From the NCBI GenBank assembly GCA_965263225.1, contig CBDHHG010000040.1:62001-126000 (forward strand): DNA of 64,000 nt, read 5' to 3'. The stretch is from DT-111 sp965263225. Lineage in GTDB: Bacteria; Bacteroidota; Bacteroidia; Chitinophagales; Saprospiraceae. This document shows positions 8,329 through 19,500 of the stretch, in pieces. The position numbers and the translations under genes were made by a program. The first letter of the stretch is position 1, and every line of letters starts with the position of its first letter. The notes below the pieces were generated by a model, which did no database searches, was not told where the DNA came from, and saw only the letters and a list, made by a program, of their open reading frames with translations.

Positions 8329-10002
8329 ATGGCTGACGAAAGAAAACCAATAATTTTTTCCATAGACGATGATCCACAGGTTTTGCGGTCGCTTCGACGC
8401 GACCTCAGAGGAGAATACCGAAGTGATTATCGAATCATCAGTACGGAATCTGCAAAAGAAGGATTGGAGGCGCTAGTTGAATTGAAGAAGAAAGGTGAGG
8501 TCGTTGCTCTCTTTATTTCGGATCAAAGAATGCCCGAAATGCTGGGGGTTGAATTTCTAGAAAAGGCCAAGGAAATCTTTCCGAAAGCTAAAAGAGTGCT
8601 GCTCACCGCTTATTCAGATACGGATGCGGCCATTAAAGCCATTAATGAGGTACAATTAGACTATTATCTAATGAAGCCTTGGGACCCCCCAAATGAGAAA
8701 TTGTATCCCATCTTAAATGATCTGCTAGAGGAATGGCAAGTCGACTATCGACCCATCTTTAGGGGAATTAAGATTGCGGGCTACCAGTATTCACCCAAGT
8801 CGCATAACTTAAAGGACTTCTTAGCAGGGAACCTAGTACCCTATCAATGGTTAGATATTGAACAACATGAGGAGGCAGAGAATCTGCTGCAATTGCATCA
8901 GCTCGATCGAAAGCAATTACCTGCCGTATTTTTTGAGGATGGTACCATGCTATCCAACCCCAGTGTCCAAGAGGTAGCTACAAGAGTCGGGCTGCAACCT
9001 AAGGCGCAGTCAGACCTATATGATGTTGTAATTATTGGGGCAGGTCCAGCGGGCCTGGCAGCAGCGGTTTACGGAGGTTCGGAAGGACTAAAGACGCTGC
9101 TGATCGAAAAAAGAGCCCCCGGTGGACAGGCGGGTACCAGTTCACGGATTGAGAATTACTTAGGTTTTCCTAAAGGCTTAAGTGGTTCTGATTTAGCCAG
9201 GAGGGCCATCACGCAAGCCACTCGCTTTGGGATTGAATTTCTTTCGCCACAGGAAGTGACCAATATCGCCATCGAAGGTAATTATAAGCGCTTGACATTA
9301 GGGGATGGCAGTGAGGTGGTGACGAGGAGCGTAATCATTACTACCGGAGTAGATTACCGAAAGCTTCCCGCAGAGGGTGTAGATGGATTTACAGGTGCAG
9401 GTATATATTATGGTGCTGCAACGACCGAAGCGGGCGCTGTCAAGGGGAAACAGGTCTATATCGTTGGTGGAGGGAATTCGGCCGGCCAAGGAGCAGTATA
9501 TCTTTCAAAATTTGCAGAAAAGGTCAATATCTTGATTCGCAGAGAAGATCTTCGAGCCACGATGTCTTCCTATCTCATTGATCAGATTGATGGGATCGAT
9601 AATATCGAAGTATTGGGGAAAAGGCAAGTGTTGAAAGCTTGTGGAGAAGGGCACCTGCAACGTTTGGTGATTGAAGATATGACAGACCAATCTGCTAATG
9701 AAGTGCCTGCCGATGCCTTATTCATTTTCATTGGTGCACGGCCAGCTACGGATTGGCTAGCACACAATGATATCTTGAGAAGTGAAAGAGGATTCATTGA
9801 AACGGGTAAAGAACTGATCCGGTATGAGAATTATAAAAAGATCTGGAAGATGGATCGAGAGCCCTATTTATTGGAAACTTGCCAGCCAGGCATTTTTGCA
9901 GCAGGTGATGTCCGGGCGGGAGCCATGAACAGAGTCGCCTCTGCCGTAGGAGAAGGAGCTATGGCGATTAAGTTTGTCCATGCCTATTTGGCTGAAGTAT
10001 AA
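8329..10002 (+). CDS. Response regulator fused to thioredoxin-reductase-like flavoprotein
   Basis: 557 residues, three parts. (1) Receiver domain 1-125: acidic cluster Asp13-15, phospho-acceptor Asp65 in FISDQRMP, Thr93 and Lys116 in LMKPWD. (2) A glutaredoxin/thioredoxin-fold-like segment at about 150-222 (VPYQWLDIEQHEE, LPAVFFEDGT) without a CxxC. (3) A TrxR-like FAD/NAD(P) oxidoreductase from 231: FAD motif IIGAGPAGLAAAVYGG, NAD(P) motif IVGGGNSAGQGA, and C-terminal FAD motif GIFAAGDVRAGAMNRV. Where TrxR has CATC, this protein reads YYGAATTEAGA, so the redox disulfide is missing and it is unlikely to reduce thioredoxin. The fusion type is known in databases; its reaction is not established. 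It probably receives phosphate from the upstream kinase. Confidence 0.92.
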   Translation: MADERKPIIFSIDDDPQVLRSLRRDLRGEYRSDYRIISTESAKEGLEALVELKKKGEVVALFISDQRMPEMLGVEFLEKAKEIFPKAKRVLLTAYSDTDAAIKAINEVQLDYYLMKPWDPPNEKLYPILNDLLEEWQVDYRPIFRGIKIAGYQYSPKSHNLKDFLAGNLVPYQWLDIEQHEEAENLLQLHQLDRKQLPAVFFEDGTMLSNPSVQEVATRVGLQPKAQSDLYDVVIIGAGPAGLAAAVYGGSEGLKTLLIEKRAPGGQAGTSSRIENYLGFPKGLSGSDLARRAITQATRFGIEFLSPQEVTNIAIEGNYKRLTLGDGSEVVTRSVIITTGVDYRKLPAEGVDGFTGAGIYYGAATTEAGAVKGKQVYIVGGGNSAGQGAVYLSKFAEKVNILIRREDLRATMSSYLIDQIDGIDNIEVLGKRQVLKACGEGHLQRLVIEDMTDQSANEVPADALFIFIGARPATDWLAHNDILRSERGFIETGKELIRYENYKKIWKMDREPYLLETCQPGIFAAGDVRAGAMNRVASAVGEGAMAIKFVHAYLAEV

Positions 10003-10010
10003 AGAAATGA

Positions 10011-10033
10011 AGAGGTGGGGCTGCCCCACCTCT
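10011..10033. repeat. Perfect 11-bp inverted repeat after the response-regulator gene
   Basis: AGAGGTGGGGC and its exact complement GCCCCACCTCT are separated by a single base, immediately after the stop codon. The very GC-rich hairpin would form in the transcript, but no U run follows, so it is more likely a 3'-end stabiliser or a non-canonical terminator. Confidence 0.6.
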
Positions 10034-10054
10034 CCCATGTCGATTTAGTACACA

Positions 10055-10204
10055 TCACTCAAGTGCCTTGATGTTTCTCTCCGTAATAGCAGAAAATGCT
10101 AAGTCATCTCCCCGCAACACTTCTTCATATAGCTTAGCGAGTAGGTAGAAGTTCGGAGCATTAAATGCCGGTTCTATTTCTGCCGTACTTCTACTATATT
10201 CCTG
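10055..10204 (-). pseudogene. Possible remnant of a gene 3' end
   Basis: The minus strand has a 50-codon open stretch ending at TGA 10055-10057. It is preceded by an in-frame TAA and has no start codon. Its translation is protein-like (for example FNAPNFYLLAKLYEEVLRGD and AITERNIKALE). It reads like the C-terminal helix region of a lost gene. No family was recognised. The rest of the 10034-10414 interval shows nothing else I can name. Confidence 0.25.
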
Positions 10205-10414
10205 TTAGTTGGTGCTTCTTGAAGCCATGCATTTTACCTTCATAAATCAATAATCCCACCTTTGACGACATTTTAGCAAAATAGAAACCTTCGTAGATCA
10301 AATAATTTGTTAATGACTATGCTACTTATCAGCACCAAAAGATTTTGCTGTATCTTTCTGAGTAGTATGAATTGTTGTCATATTCCGCACTGCATAACAT
10401 AATCCTATTTACTT

Positions 10415-11890
10415 ATGAAGTATTTTTTATTAGGTATCCTCTGTTGTTTGGGGTTACCTCATTTACAAGCCACGATCAATGGCGCTCACCTTAAGATTGA
10501 GATCGAAAATTACGAAGGCAAGGAGGTCTATCTCGTCAAATATGTCGGGGATCAAGCCTATATTAAAGACACCCTACTGGCTGAAACCAACGGACAATTC
10601 ATGTACCAAAGTGAAGAGAAATTAAAAAGTGGCATTTACTATATTGTAATTCCACCCAAAAATGAATTTGTAGAGATCTTATTGACAGAAGAAGAACAGC
10701 ACTACAGCCTACAGATGGATCATACCCGCCTGACTGAGGATAGAGAATTTGTCAATGCACCACAAAATACCCTTCTGCAAGACTATCGCCTATTTATGGA
10801 GGATAAAACAGCGCTACATCGATCGATAGTTGGAGTCCCCAAGGAAGGGAAAGAAAAGCCCCCGCTTGACAAGGCTCAACAGGATGAACTAAAATCATTA
10901 CGAGCAGAGGTTAAGCGTTTCCAAAAGGATTTAATAGAAAAGCAACCTAAGTCTTTAGCCGCTACCATCATTAAGTCTCAAATAGAACCAGACTATCCGG
11001 AGTTTGCTGGGACTGAGGCGGAACAACAGCAGCAGAAATTCTGGTATACCAAAGCCCATTTCTTTGATCCATTTACCACGGATATTCGGCTCTACAGTAG
11101 TAATCTGTTCTTTCACAAGGTAGAGCAATACTTTAAAAGCTATACGGCTATTCAGCCTGATTCGATTTGCCGTTCAATTGATCAAGTCCTTAACTTGGTC
11201 CACAGAGATGAGGAAGCTTTCCGGTTTTACTATTTAAAGTTTTTAAATGAATACTTGCAGTCCACCTATGTTGGTATGGATGCGGTGGTGGTACATCTGG
11301 TTAATCAATATATGAAAAAGGGACAGGCCGATTTTATAGCAGCAGATAAAAGGAAGGAATTGATGGCAAAAGCCAGTCGGTGGGAAACCTTGCTGATCGG
11401 TAAAATGGCTCCAGCGTTTCGCTCTTACCACCTAGATGTAGAAGGCACACTACTGCATAAAAATGAAGAAGACCCCAATCAACGCTTTAAGCTAAGTGGA
11501 TTGTTAGATTTACATAGCTTCGAAAAACCATTCACATTACTAGTGTTCTGGTCCCCAACCTGCGGACATTGCAAAAAAACAATGCCGGAACTAGTCAAGT
11601 TTCACAAAGAATACCAAGCGAAAGGGCTGGAAGTGATAGCGGTCTGCGATAAAGAAACGGAAGACTATCCGGGCTGCGCTCAAGCCATCAAGGATTGGGA
11701 TGCTATCCACTGGATCAATACGGTTGATCCTTCTAACAATTATCGTTTCCTATTTTATGTGGACGAAACGCCCAAAATGTTCCTACTAGATCACAAGAAG
11801 GAGATCTTATTAAAAGGCAACCTTAAACTAGATAGCTTAGGTCCTATCTTGGAAGACTTTATCGAAAAATACAAATCGGGAGAGCGATAG
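10415..11890 (+). CDS. TlpA-like thioredoxin-fold periplasmic protein
   Basis: 491 residues. A signal peptide (MKYFLLGILCCLGLPHLQA) is followed by an N-terminal beta domain of the DUF4369 type (INGAHLKIEIENYEGKEVYLV) and a long helical middle region (about 110-320). A C-terminal AhpC/TlpA thioredoxin domain carries the active site WSPTCGHCKK (CxxC, about residues 386-389) and the cis-Pro region VDETPKMFLLD. It should act as a thiol-disulfide oxidoreductase in the periplasm or outer-membrane space. Such multi-domain forms are common in Bacteroidota; the partner is unknown. Single gene, ahead of the PadR unit. Confidence 0.88.
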   Translation: MKYFLLGILCCLGLPHLQATINGAHLKIEIENYEGKEVYLVKYVGDQAYIKDTLLAETNGQFMYQSEEKLKSGIYYIVIPPKNEFVEILLTEEEQHYSLQMDHTRLTEDREFVNAPQNTLLQDYRLFMEDKTALHRSIVGVPKEGKEKPPLDKAQQDELKSLRAEVKRFQKDLIEKQPKSLAATIIKSQIEPDYPEFAGTEAEQQQQKFWYTKAHFFDPFTTDIRLYSSNLFFHKVEQYFKSYTAIQPDSICRSIDQVLNLVHRDEEAFRFYYLKFLNEYLQSTYVGMDAVVVHLVNQYMKKGQADFIAADKRKELMAKASRWETLLIGKMAPAFRSYHLDVEGTLLHKNEEDPNQRFKLSGLLDLHSFEKPFTLLVFWSPTCGHCKKTMPELVKFHKEYQAKGLEVIAVCDKETEDYPGCAQAIKDWDAIHWINTVDPSNNYRFLFYVDETPKMFLLDHKKEILLKGNLKLDSLGPILEDFIEKYKSGER

Positions 11891-11909
11891 TTCAATTTGC
11901 TAATTCTTA

Positions 11910-11957
11910 TACATAAAATCCTTAGGTATCCCTTGGCATGCCTAAGGATTTTATGTA
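11910..11957. terminator. Perfect 17-bp hairpin between thioredoxin-like gene and padR
   Basis: TACATAAAATCCTTAGG (11910-11926) is exactly complementary to 11941-11957 around a 14-nt loop. It begins 19 bp after the stop codon of the thioredoxin-like gene. It has no downstream T run, but its right arm is T-rich. It may end that transcript; the CCTAAG core is shared with the operator-like dyad immediately downstream, so it may also bind PadR. Confidence 0.5.
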
Positions 11958-11966
11958 TTATTGTAA

Positions 11967-11985
11967 TGCCTAAGCATTTTAGGTA
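11967..11985. promoter_or_regulatory. Putative PadR autoregulatory operator
   Basis: An imperfect palindrome TGCCTAA-GCATT-TTAGGTA ends 12 bp before the padR start codon. PadR-family repressors commonly bind dyads over their own promoter. The same CCTAAG/CTTAGG half-sites recur in the hairpin at 11910-11957, so two sites may be present. Assignment rests on position and symmetry only. Confidence 0.45.
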
Positions 11986-11997
11986 TAATAAGCACAC

Positions 11998-12339
11998 ATG
12001 GCTAATAATAAACTGTACAAAGGCTCCTTATCAACCATTATTCTGCAATTATTAGAAGAAAATGGTAAGATGTATGGATATGAAATTACCCAGAAGGTGA
12101 AGGATTTGACCGCTGGAGAGCTAATCATTACTGAAGGGGCACTGTATCCTGCGCTCCATAAGCTCGAAGGAGAAGGTTTCCTGATGGTAGAATATGCTTT
12201 GGTGAATAATCGCCAACGCAAGTACTACACCTTGACTCCTGCTGGTAAGCTTGAGAAAGCTGCCAAGATGGATGAATTACGAAAATTTGTGGAGCAAATG
12301 CAGTTTTTATTGCATCCTAAATCAACTTCAAATGGCTAG
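11998..12339 (+). CDS. PadR family transcriptional regulator
   Basis: A 113-residue winged-helix repressor of the short PadR class. It has YKGSLSTIILQLLEENGKMYGYEI at the N-terminus, the recognition region ITEGALYPALHKLEGEGFL, and the wing NNRQRKYYTLTPAGKLEKA. It overlaps the following membrane-protein gene by 8 bp, so the two are translationally coupled. In the family such pairs control a membrane or permease partner in response to an unknown signal. Palindromes just upstream suggest autoregulation. Confidence 0.93.
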   Translation: MANNKLYKGSLSTIILQLLEENGKMYGYEITQKVKDLTAGELIITEGALYPALHKLEGEGFLMVEYALVNNRQRKYYTLTPAGKLEKAAKMDELRKFVEQMQFLLHPKSTSNG

Positions 12340-13015
12340 AATACTGAAAAAGGATGAAATCAACCGCCTGTACGAATTCGTGGAAGTTAAAGAGATTCCG
12401 TTTTACGATGTACAGACGGAGATAGTGGATCATTTGGCCTCAATGATGGAGGATCGTTGGGCAGCTGGGAGTCAATTGGAGCTGGAGCCTATGTTTCTTG
12501 CAGTCTATAAGGACTTTGGTGAGGTAGAGTGGAGGCAGTTGTGGGTAGCTAAGGAAAGGTTGGCTTGGAAAAAGGTATGGCATGAAGCCAGGGAATTGAT
12601 CTGGCAACTTTGGACTTGGCCAGGTATATTGGGCATCATTCTACCTGTGCTTTTACTTTACCAAATCCTGGAATACCTTCCCATGGCCTTCCGTTGGCTG
12701 AATTATGTGGTGTTAGGTTTATCAGGAGTTGTCCTAATGGGAACAAGTCTGCTTTTCCAAAAGGGGCCCTCTAAGCGTTACTATTTTTCTTATCTGGGTT
12801 ACTTGCAGATTTTCTCCTTTGGGGTCTGGATGGCTGGAGCACTCCTTACGATGTTGATTGCCAAGGCCGAACCAGGGTATTGGGGGATACTCTTTTTTGC
12901 CTGCCTTTATGTGACTACCGTTGTTTTGACTTTAGTGATGCCTTTGTGGTTGCGGCTTAAAGGTGTTCGACGATTTTTTGATGAGCAATACATGTTGGTA
13001 AATCCTATTGATTAG
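12332..13015 (+). CDS. PadR-associated membrane protein with permease-prefix-like N-terminus
   Basis: 227 residues from ATG 12332, overlapping the padR stop by 8 bp. The N-terminal cytoplasmic part (about 1-85) contains DVQTEIVDHLASMMEDRW and VYKDFGEVEW, the kind of helical prefix found next to PadR genes. Four to five membrane segments follow (WPGILGIILPVLLLYQ, YVVLGLSGVVLMGTSLLF, IFSFGVWMAGALLTML, LFFACLYVTTVVLTLVM). Function is unknown; it is probably the effector or sensor partner of the PadR repressor. A decayed relative lies just downstream. Confidence 0.82.
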   Translation: MARILKKDEINRLYEFVEVKEIPFYDVQTEIVDHLASMMEDRWAAGSQLELEPMFLAVYKDFGEVEWRQLWVAKERLAWKKVWHEARELIWQLWTWPGILGIILPVLLLYQILEYLPMAFRWLNYVVLGLSGVVLMGTSLLFQKGPSKRYYFSYLGYLQIFSFGVWMAGALLTMLIAKAEPGYWGILFFACLYVTTVVLTLVMPLWLRLKGVRRFFDEQYMLVNPID

Positions 13016-13032
13016 CTCCTGAAATAAGATGT

Positions 13033-13393
13033 ATGGGAAAGGAAACATCTCAATAAGAACTAGCAACCTTAGTACAATTCATAAAAGAGAAAGGTATCAA
13101 ACACTAAGATGTCCAATTAGAGATTGCTGATCATTTTGCCTCAGCTATCGAAGAGAAGTGGCGAGCACAGCCAAACTTGGTACTAGAAGAAGAAATGGTG
13201 AGTCTGTATAAGGAGTTTAAAGATCCGAACTTCAAGCAGATGATGCACACCAAGGGTGAGCATTGCAGAAAAAATGTCTCAAGAGATGTTGGAAGTATTT
13301 TCAAGACTTTCAGCGGATGTACAGCAGCTTCCCGCTTCTATCGAATTGAACTTACCTTTAGTCTTAAAATACATACATTTCTTCCAGATTTAA
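13033..13393 (+). pseudogene. Decayed paralogue of the PadR-associated protein
   Basis: From ATG 13033 the frame reads MGKETSQ, a TAA stop, ELATLVQFIKEKGIKH, a second TAA, then DVQLEIADHFASAIEEKWRA, which matches DVQTEIVDHLASMMEDRW of the intact upstream gene. After KEFKDPNFKQM the frame shifts by one base: the continuation AEKMSQEMLEVFSRLSADVQ is in another phase and ends at 13393. Two nonsense codons plus a frameshift and a missing membrane region make this a clear pseudogene of a tandem duplicate. Confidence 0.8.
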
Positions 13394-13574
13394 GGTCTTT
13401 CTTCTAATTTAGAGCGAGGCTTTCTTTTATTTAAGTTTAAGTGCATATTTGGACATCAATCTTTGGGTGGAAAATTGCCTTGTCTCAGCAAAAAAATGAC
13501 ACTTTTATCCTCCAAAAGCAATCGCCAAACCTGCACTAAGGCACCTACTGCCAGCTCCTGTTAATTGGAAAGAC

Positions 13575-16500
13575 ATGAAACTTTACTCTCTGTTTTCACT
13601 TATACTTGTACTTACTATTATGCTTACCATCCCTTTTGGGATGATCGATGAGCATCAAAATGTCAGCATAGCCCCTGCCCTCGTAGAAGCTTCTCCCGAT
13701 ACCTTGCCGCATTGTAGTGCCAGCGAAATGCAACAGGCTTTGGAGCTTGAGCAACCAGAAATTGCTGCTTTGCAAACAGAACTGGAAGGGAAGGCTTACC
13801 AGTATTTCCAGAAACGTAGGGCGTCAGTCCCTAACACGCAAAAGGCGGAGTATACAGTACCAATCGTCTTTCATATCATCCATCAGAACGGGGAGGAGAA
13901 CCTGTCCGATCAAGAGATCGAACAATCTGTGCAATGGCTTAATGATGCCTTTGATAATGTGGGATATTATGATCAGGGAACAGGAGTTGATGTCGATATT
14001 AATTTTTGTTTAGCTAGAAGAGATCCCAATGGTGAGGCGACCAGCGGTATCAATCGAATCAACTCTTCCTACACAGCTTTGGACTTCAATTTCGATGCTG
14101 ACCTGGAGATGAAGGGCTTAAGTCGATGGGATCCAACTTGCTATATTAATATCTGGATTGTCGAGGAAATAGAGGGGGGGGTAGCAGGCTATGCCTATCT
14201 ACCCAGTGCTCATGGAGGATTCCGAGATGGGATAGTTGCAGAAGCTAGATGGCTGCAGTCGGAATCAGGTAATGTTGTAATGATCCACGAGATGGGGCAT
14301 TACTTCGGTCTATATCATACCTTCGAAGGTCAATGTACGAATGACGATTGCCTACGGGATGGAGACCGTGTTTGTGATACTCCCCCGGACCAGTCTACAG
14401 CAGCGGTGCCATGTGGTATCGAAGTCAATTCCTGCCAGACGGATACCAATTCGGGCTTTTCCGAGGATCAACCTGACCAGTACAATAATTATCTGGATTA
14501 TGGATTTTGGGAGTGCCAGAACGCTTTTACAATGGGCCAGAAAGAGCGTATGCTTTTTTTCCTCACGGGGGCTCGCCAAAGCCTGCTCAACTGCCCTTCC
14601 TGCCTTGATCCCTGTCCTACACCAGTAATCGTCAACATCGAAAATGTCTCTGATACCACTATTTTTCCTGGTGAAAGCCTAGATTTCATAGGGACAGCAG
14701 ACAATGTAGATCAAGTAGAATGGCAGATTAATGATCAATTACTGGGATCAGAAAATTCATTATCCTATACCTTTACAGAGCCAGGTACGTATGAAGTAAT
14801 TTTCAGGGGATTATCTAGTAATCCGGATTGTATACCAAGGAGTGCACGCGTTGTAGTAGAAGTACCTTGCCCTTCTTATTTAGGAGTGGAATCAGTACCT
14901 TTTGCTGTGCTGGTAGGTCAACCGATGGTACTGGTAGCTGACTATACTCAGCCTTTTGATCAGTTGGAATGGCAATTGTCTGATGGAGAAGTAATAGGAA
15001 CGGGTGATACCCTAACCTATACCTTTTTGAATGATGAAAACTACTCCATTTGGTTGATTGGAAAGACGGATAACCCGGCTTGCGCGGAGAAAAGAATACG
15101 GATAACTATATATGTGTTTTGCCCACGGGGAGGGCTATCTATTCAAGCCCCTGGCCCTACCGCAGAAGTGGGTGTACCCGTTCCTTTCATAGCATTGAAT
15201 GAAGCTGATTATGAGCTCAGTTGGTTTGTCAATAACCAATTTATTGCCAACGGGGACACCACGAGTTTCACTTTTCCGGAAGTCGGTTATTATCAAGTGA
15301 AGATTGAGGGAACTTTCCCCGGATCGAATTGTAGTCCAGAATCCTTTAGCCGAACCGTCTTGGTTCGTTGTCCAGTGGATGGTTGGGTATTTATAGATCC
15401 CCCCCTCGGTCCCATTAATGTAGGAGAGGCAGTGACTTTTGGAAGTACGAGCCAGAATATGGACCTCCTGGAGTGGTGGCTAAATGGGGAGAAGGTTAGT
15501 GAAGGGCCTACATTAACGTATAATTTTCTTACTGTTGGACCACAAGAAATTACGCTGAGAGGGTCGAATACGATCTATCCCTGCCTCTCAAGTGAAAAGA
15601 CTATTCTTTTTGAGGTCGGCTGTGATCCGGATGTGAAAATAGGGGCTAGTACTAACGTACCGCTGTTAGGTGAAACAGTAATATATACTGCTACTACGGT
15701 AGGGGTTGATCAATTAGAATGGTGGATGGATGGAGAATTGGTGGGGACTGGGGATACGCTGGAATATTCCTTTTCTACCATTGGGGTGCACGATTTATTA
15801 CTTAAGGGTAGGAGTATCAGCGATGCTTGTGCGGATGTCGAAGATTGGTTTTCTATTTTTGTATTGTGTGCGGATGTCGAGATGGCCATAAACGCTGAAC
15901 GTACCCGTGTAGCAGTTGGCGAAAGCCTAGCTATCATTGCCGATACAGTGGGGCCGCTGCTGCTGGAATGGTATGTAGATGATGTCTATCAGGGCAATAC
16001 AGATACGCTCAATTATACCTTTTCGGAGCCTAAGTCCTATCGTATAAAACTTATCGGTCAAAATCTGGATCCTACCTGCGGAGTGCTCGAGAGAATCATC
16101 ACCATTGAAGCAAACTGCGAAATTCCATTGAATTTTGGTATCGGAGCCGAGGCGGATTGGATCGAAGTGGATCAAGAGATAGAATTGGCAGCACTCCCCG
16201 CAACGCTCCCGGCAGTGGAATGGTTGATAGAGGGTGAAGTTGTAAGCACAGAGCCAAATTTCAGATACATCCCGAGAGAAAGTGGAATCCAAGAAATTGT
16301 CTTACGTAGTGTTACGGAGAACTTGAGTTGTCCCCCCTTTCTAGATACTTTATTCTTAACAGTAATTTGTCCGGATATCTCTGCCCAGATCTCTGGGGGC
16401 GTGGAACGTCTTGAGATAGATCAAACCTTAACTTTGGATGCGGTAGGGAATAATGTATCGACCTGGGAATGGTCAGTAAATGGAGCTGCGGAAAGCACCA

Positions 16501-19500
16501 ATCAGCGCTTTAGTTTTCAGGGGGATAGCCCCGGTGTTTTTGAGGTGATTTTATCCGGAAACCCCAGCAATTCATCATGCCCAATAGTAAAGGATACCTT
16601 GCTTGTCGAGGTATTTTGCTTGCCTGCCTCAGTACAAATTATCAACCCAGGTGATAGTTTGGAGATCAACGAATCGATGACGCTGCAAGCGACTGGAAAC
16701 AATGTGTCTGAATTTCGATGGATCGTAGATGGCGTAGAGAGGCAAGCCGACTCCGAACTCACCTTAGACGGTACGGAGGTTAGAAGATATGAGATTATTC
16801 TTAGTGGCATTCCGTCCAACGCTCGCTGTACACCAGTAAGTGATACGGCATATATCCAGGTCTATTGTCCAGGTGCTAATCTGGTCATACTACCTAGCAT
16901 CGATAGCATTGCCATCGGAAGCACCAGGACATTCCAAGCCCAAGGAGATAACCTTACTGAGCTTGAATGGTGGTTAGCGGAGGAGCAAATTGGTATCGGC
17001 GATCAATTGACCTATACCTTTGATGAGCCCGGACTTCAACAAATTACTTTCAAGGCTGGACAGAGTATTGGCGTTTGTGGTACCCTTACCGAAACATTGG
17101 ATATTCTGGTCTACTGTCCTAGCTCCACGGTGGAGATTATTACCCAGATAGACAGCTTGCCGGTTGGAGAATCCGTTACACTTAGGGGACAGGGAGTAAA
17201 TGTAAGTAGCTTAGACTGGATTATAGATGATACAATCGTAGAAAACGGAGACGCGTTTACTTTCTCTAGCACTACGCCAGAAACCAAGCATGTGATTTTG
17301 CAAGGGGAGCACTCGACTATCGCTTGTCCAACAGTTATGGATACACTAGCCTTAGAGGTATTTTGTCCAGCTGCATCTTTATCGATTGTCAATCCACCCG
17401 ATAGTCTAGAAGCTGGCCAGAGCCAGCTATTCGAAGCCATAAGTACAAATATCGACCGTTGGGAATGGTGGTTGGCTGACCAACGGATTGGGACGGGCCC
17501 TGACCTTGAGTATAGTTTCGATCTTCCCCAAGAAGAAACCCTTGTACTAAGAGGGTATCATAAAGACGAAGCCTGTGGTGTTCTGGAAGATAGTATTCAA
17601 TTACAAATCTACTGTCCAATACCTACATTTTTCGAAATTCTCCCCACCTTGGATAGTGTTGCCATTGGAGAAACCGTACAGTTTGAGTTAAACACCAGTG
17701 GTACGAATTCAGTGGAATGGACACTGAATGGAGCCTCACAGGTTACCACCGAGAACTTCAGTTATCAGTTTGAAGCATTAGGGCAGCAACGCATCATTGC
17801 TTATGGATATGGACCTGTTGAACTTTGTCCAACGGTTACCGATACACTGGATATAGAGGTCTATTGTCCTACCATCAACCTAGATATTCAGGTGGAAACT
17901 ACGGAAGTGGAAATATTCGACAGTCTAACCTTTTCAGCAATAAGCCCGCAGGCTGAACGATTCGAATGGTGGATTGATCAGCAATTAGTAGGCACAGATC
18001 TTACTTGTACACATCAATTTGATCAAATTAGAGAGAATTGGATCGAGTTACATGCTTTTGGCCCTTATTCGAATTGCCCTTCGGCTGTAGATAGCATCTT
18101 AATAATTCCATCTTGTAGGTTATACAGTATTGATTATACTTATTTACAAGAACCACCATATGTGGTAGGGGAACCCGTAACCTTCGTAGCAGACTACAGC
18201 GGTATAGACTACATTGAATGGCGCACGACTGGCGATCTTATACTAGGCACCGAAGATACATTAGTACATACTTTTACAGAACCAGGGGAAGGGATTAGAA
18301 TAGACCTTATCGGTTTACCCTATTGGCCAGATTCAAGGAAATGTGGGAGAGATGTAAATGGGTTTTTCGATGTGATTTGTCCAGAGGGAGGGGAGGTAGA
18401 GGCTAGTGCTAATTCTGGAGCTCCAGGGGACGAAATTACTTTTACGGCCTCTTATCCCTGGGCGGAGTTATTGGAGTGGGAAGTTAATGGAGAAACGATG
18501 GGCATTGGATCAGACTTTAGCTATACTTTTCTAGAACCTGGTAATTATGAGGTTCGACTTCGAGCAAGCTTTAAAGGGTGTGAGGAAAGACCAGATCCCT
18601 TCTTTATCTATATAGAAGACCCCTGCGACTATGGATACAAGGTTTTTCAATCTTCAAATGCACCGCTGGTAGCTGATCCTACCTGGGGTGACATAACGAC
18701 TGATGGGGGATATATACAACACAGTATCTATTTCATACGTAAGATTGATTCGATTGGCTATCGACGATGGATCAATCCATTATTGGGGTATATAGAATCA
18801 GTGGCAGTGGATCGGGTTAATGACGGCGTAGTAGTTGGAACATTTCCCATAGTTACGGATGTTGGTGGAATTCATAAGATTACTAATGAAGGGGAGATCG
18901 AATGGGTCTTGGCGCTACAAGAAGAGAACGAAAGTACAAGATATAGACCTCGAATGGTTGAAGTGCTTCCTTCCGGAGATATTATTGCGATGGGGGCCAA
19001 TTACACTTCTGGGGGGAACCGTGGATATTTTATTAGCAAGATTAGTCCAAGTGGTGAACTAATTTGGCAACAGTATTTTGAAGGATTCGACCCTTATAAA
19101 GTAAGTCCATCTGGAGAGGAGGAGTTTGTGGTTTTAGGACGGAGCTTCAACAACCCATCCTCGACCCTAATGCTTGCAAAGTTTGACCGAAACGGTAATC
19201 AGATATGGGGAAAGGAATATTCCATTACTAATTCTCCTGCTAATGCTAGTCCCGAGAAACTTCTTTATTCGATCAAGCAACTACCTGATAAAGATGGATT
19301 TATTATTGCTTTTACCTATGGGGTAGAGGCAAAGTCTCCGCATATCATGAAGGTGGATGCAAATGGGAGGGTCATTTGGACCAAGAAATTTGAACGAGAT
19401 GGACTAGAGGAAGTCTACCAAAAATTATCTTCAGTAGCAATCACCCCAGAGAATGATATCATGTATGCTATAGATGGTGCAAAACACCTGAAAACTTCAC

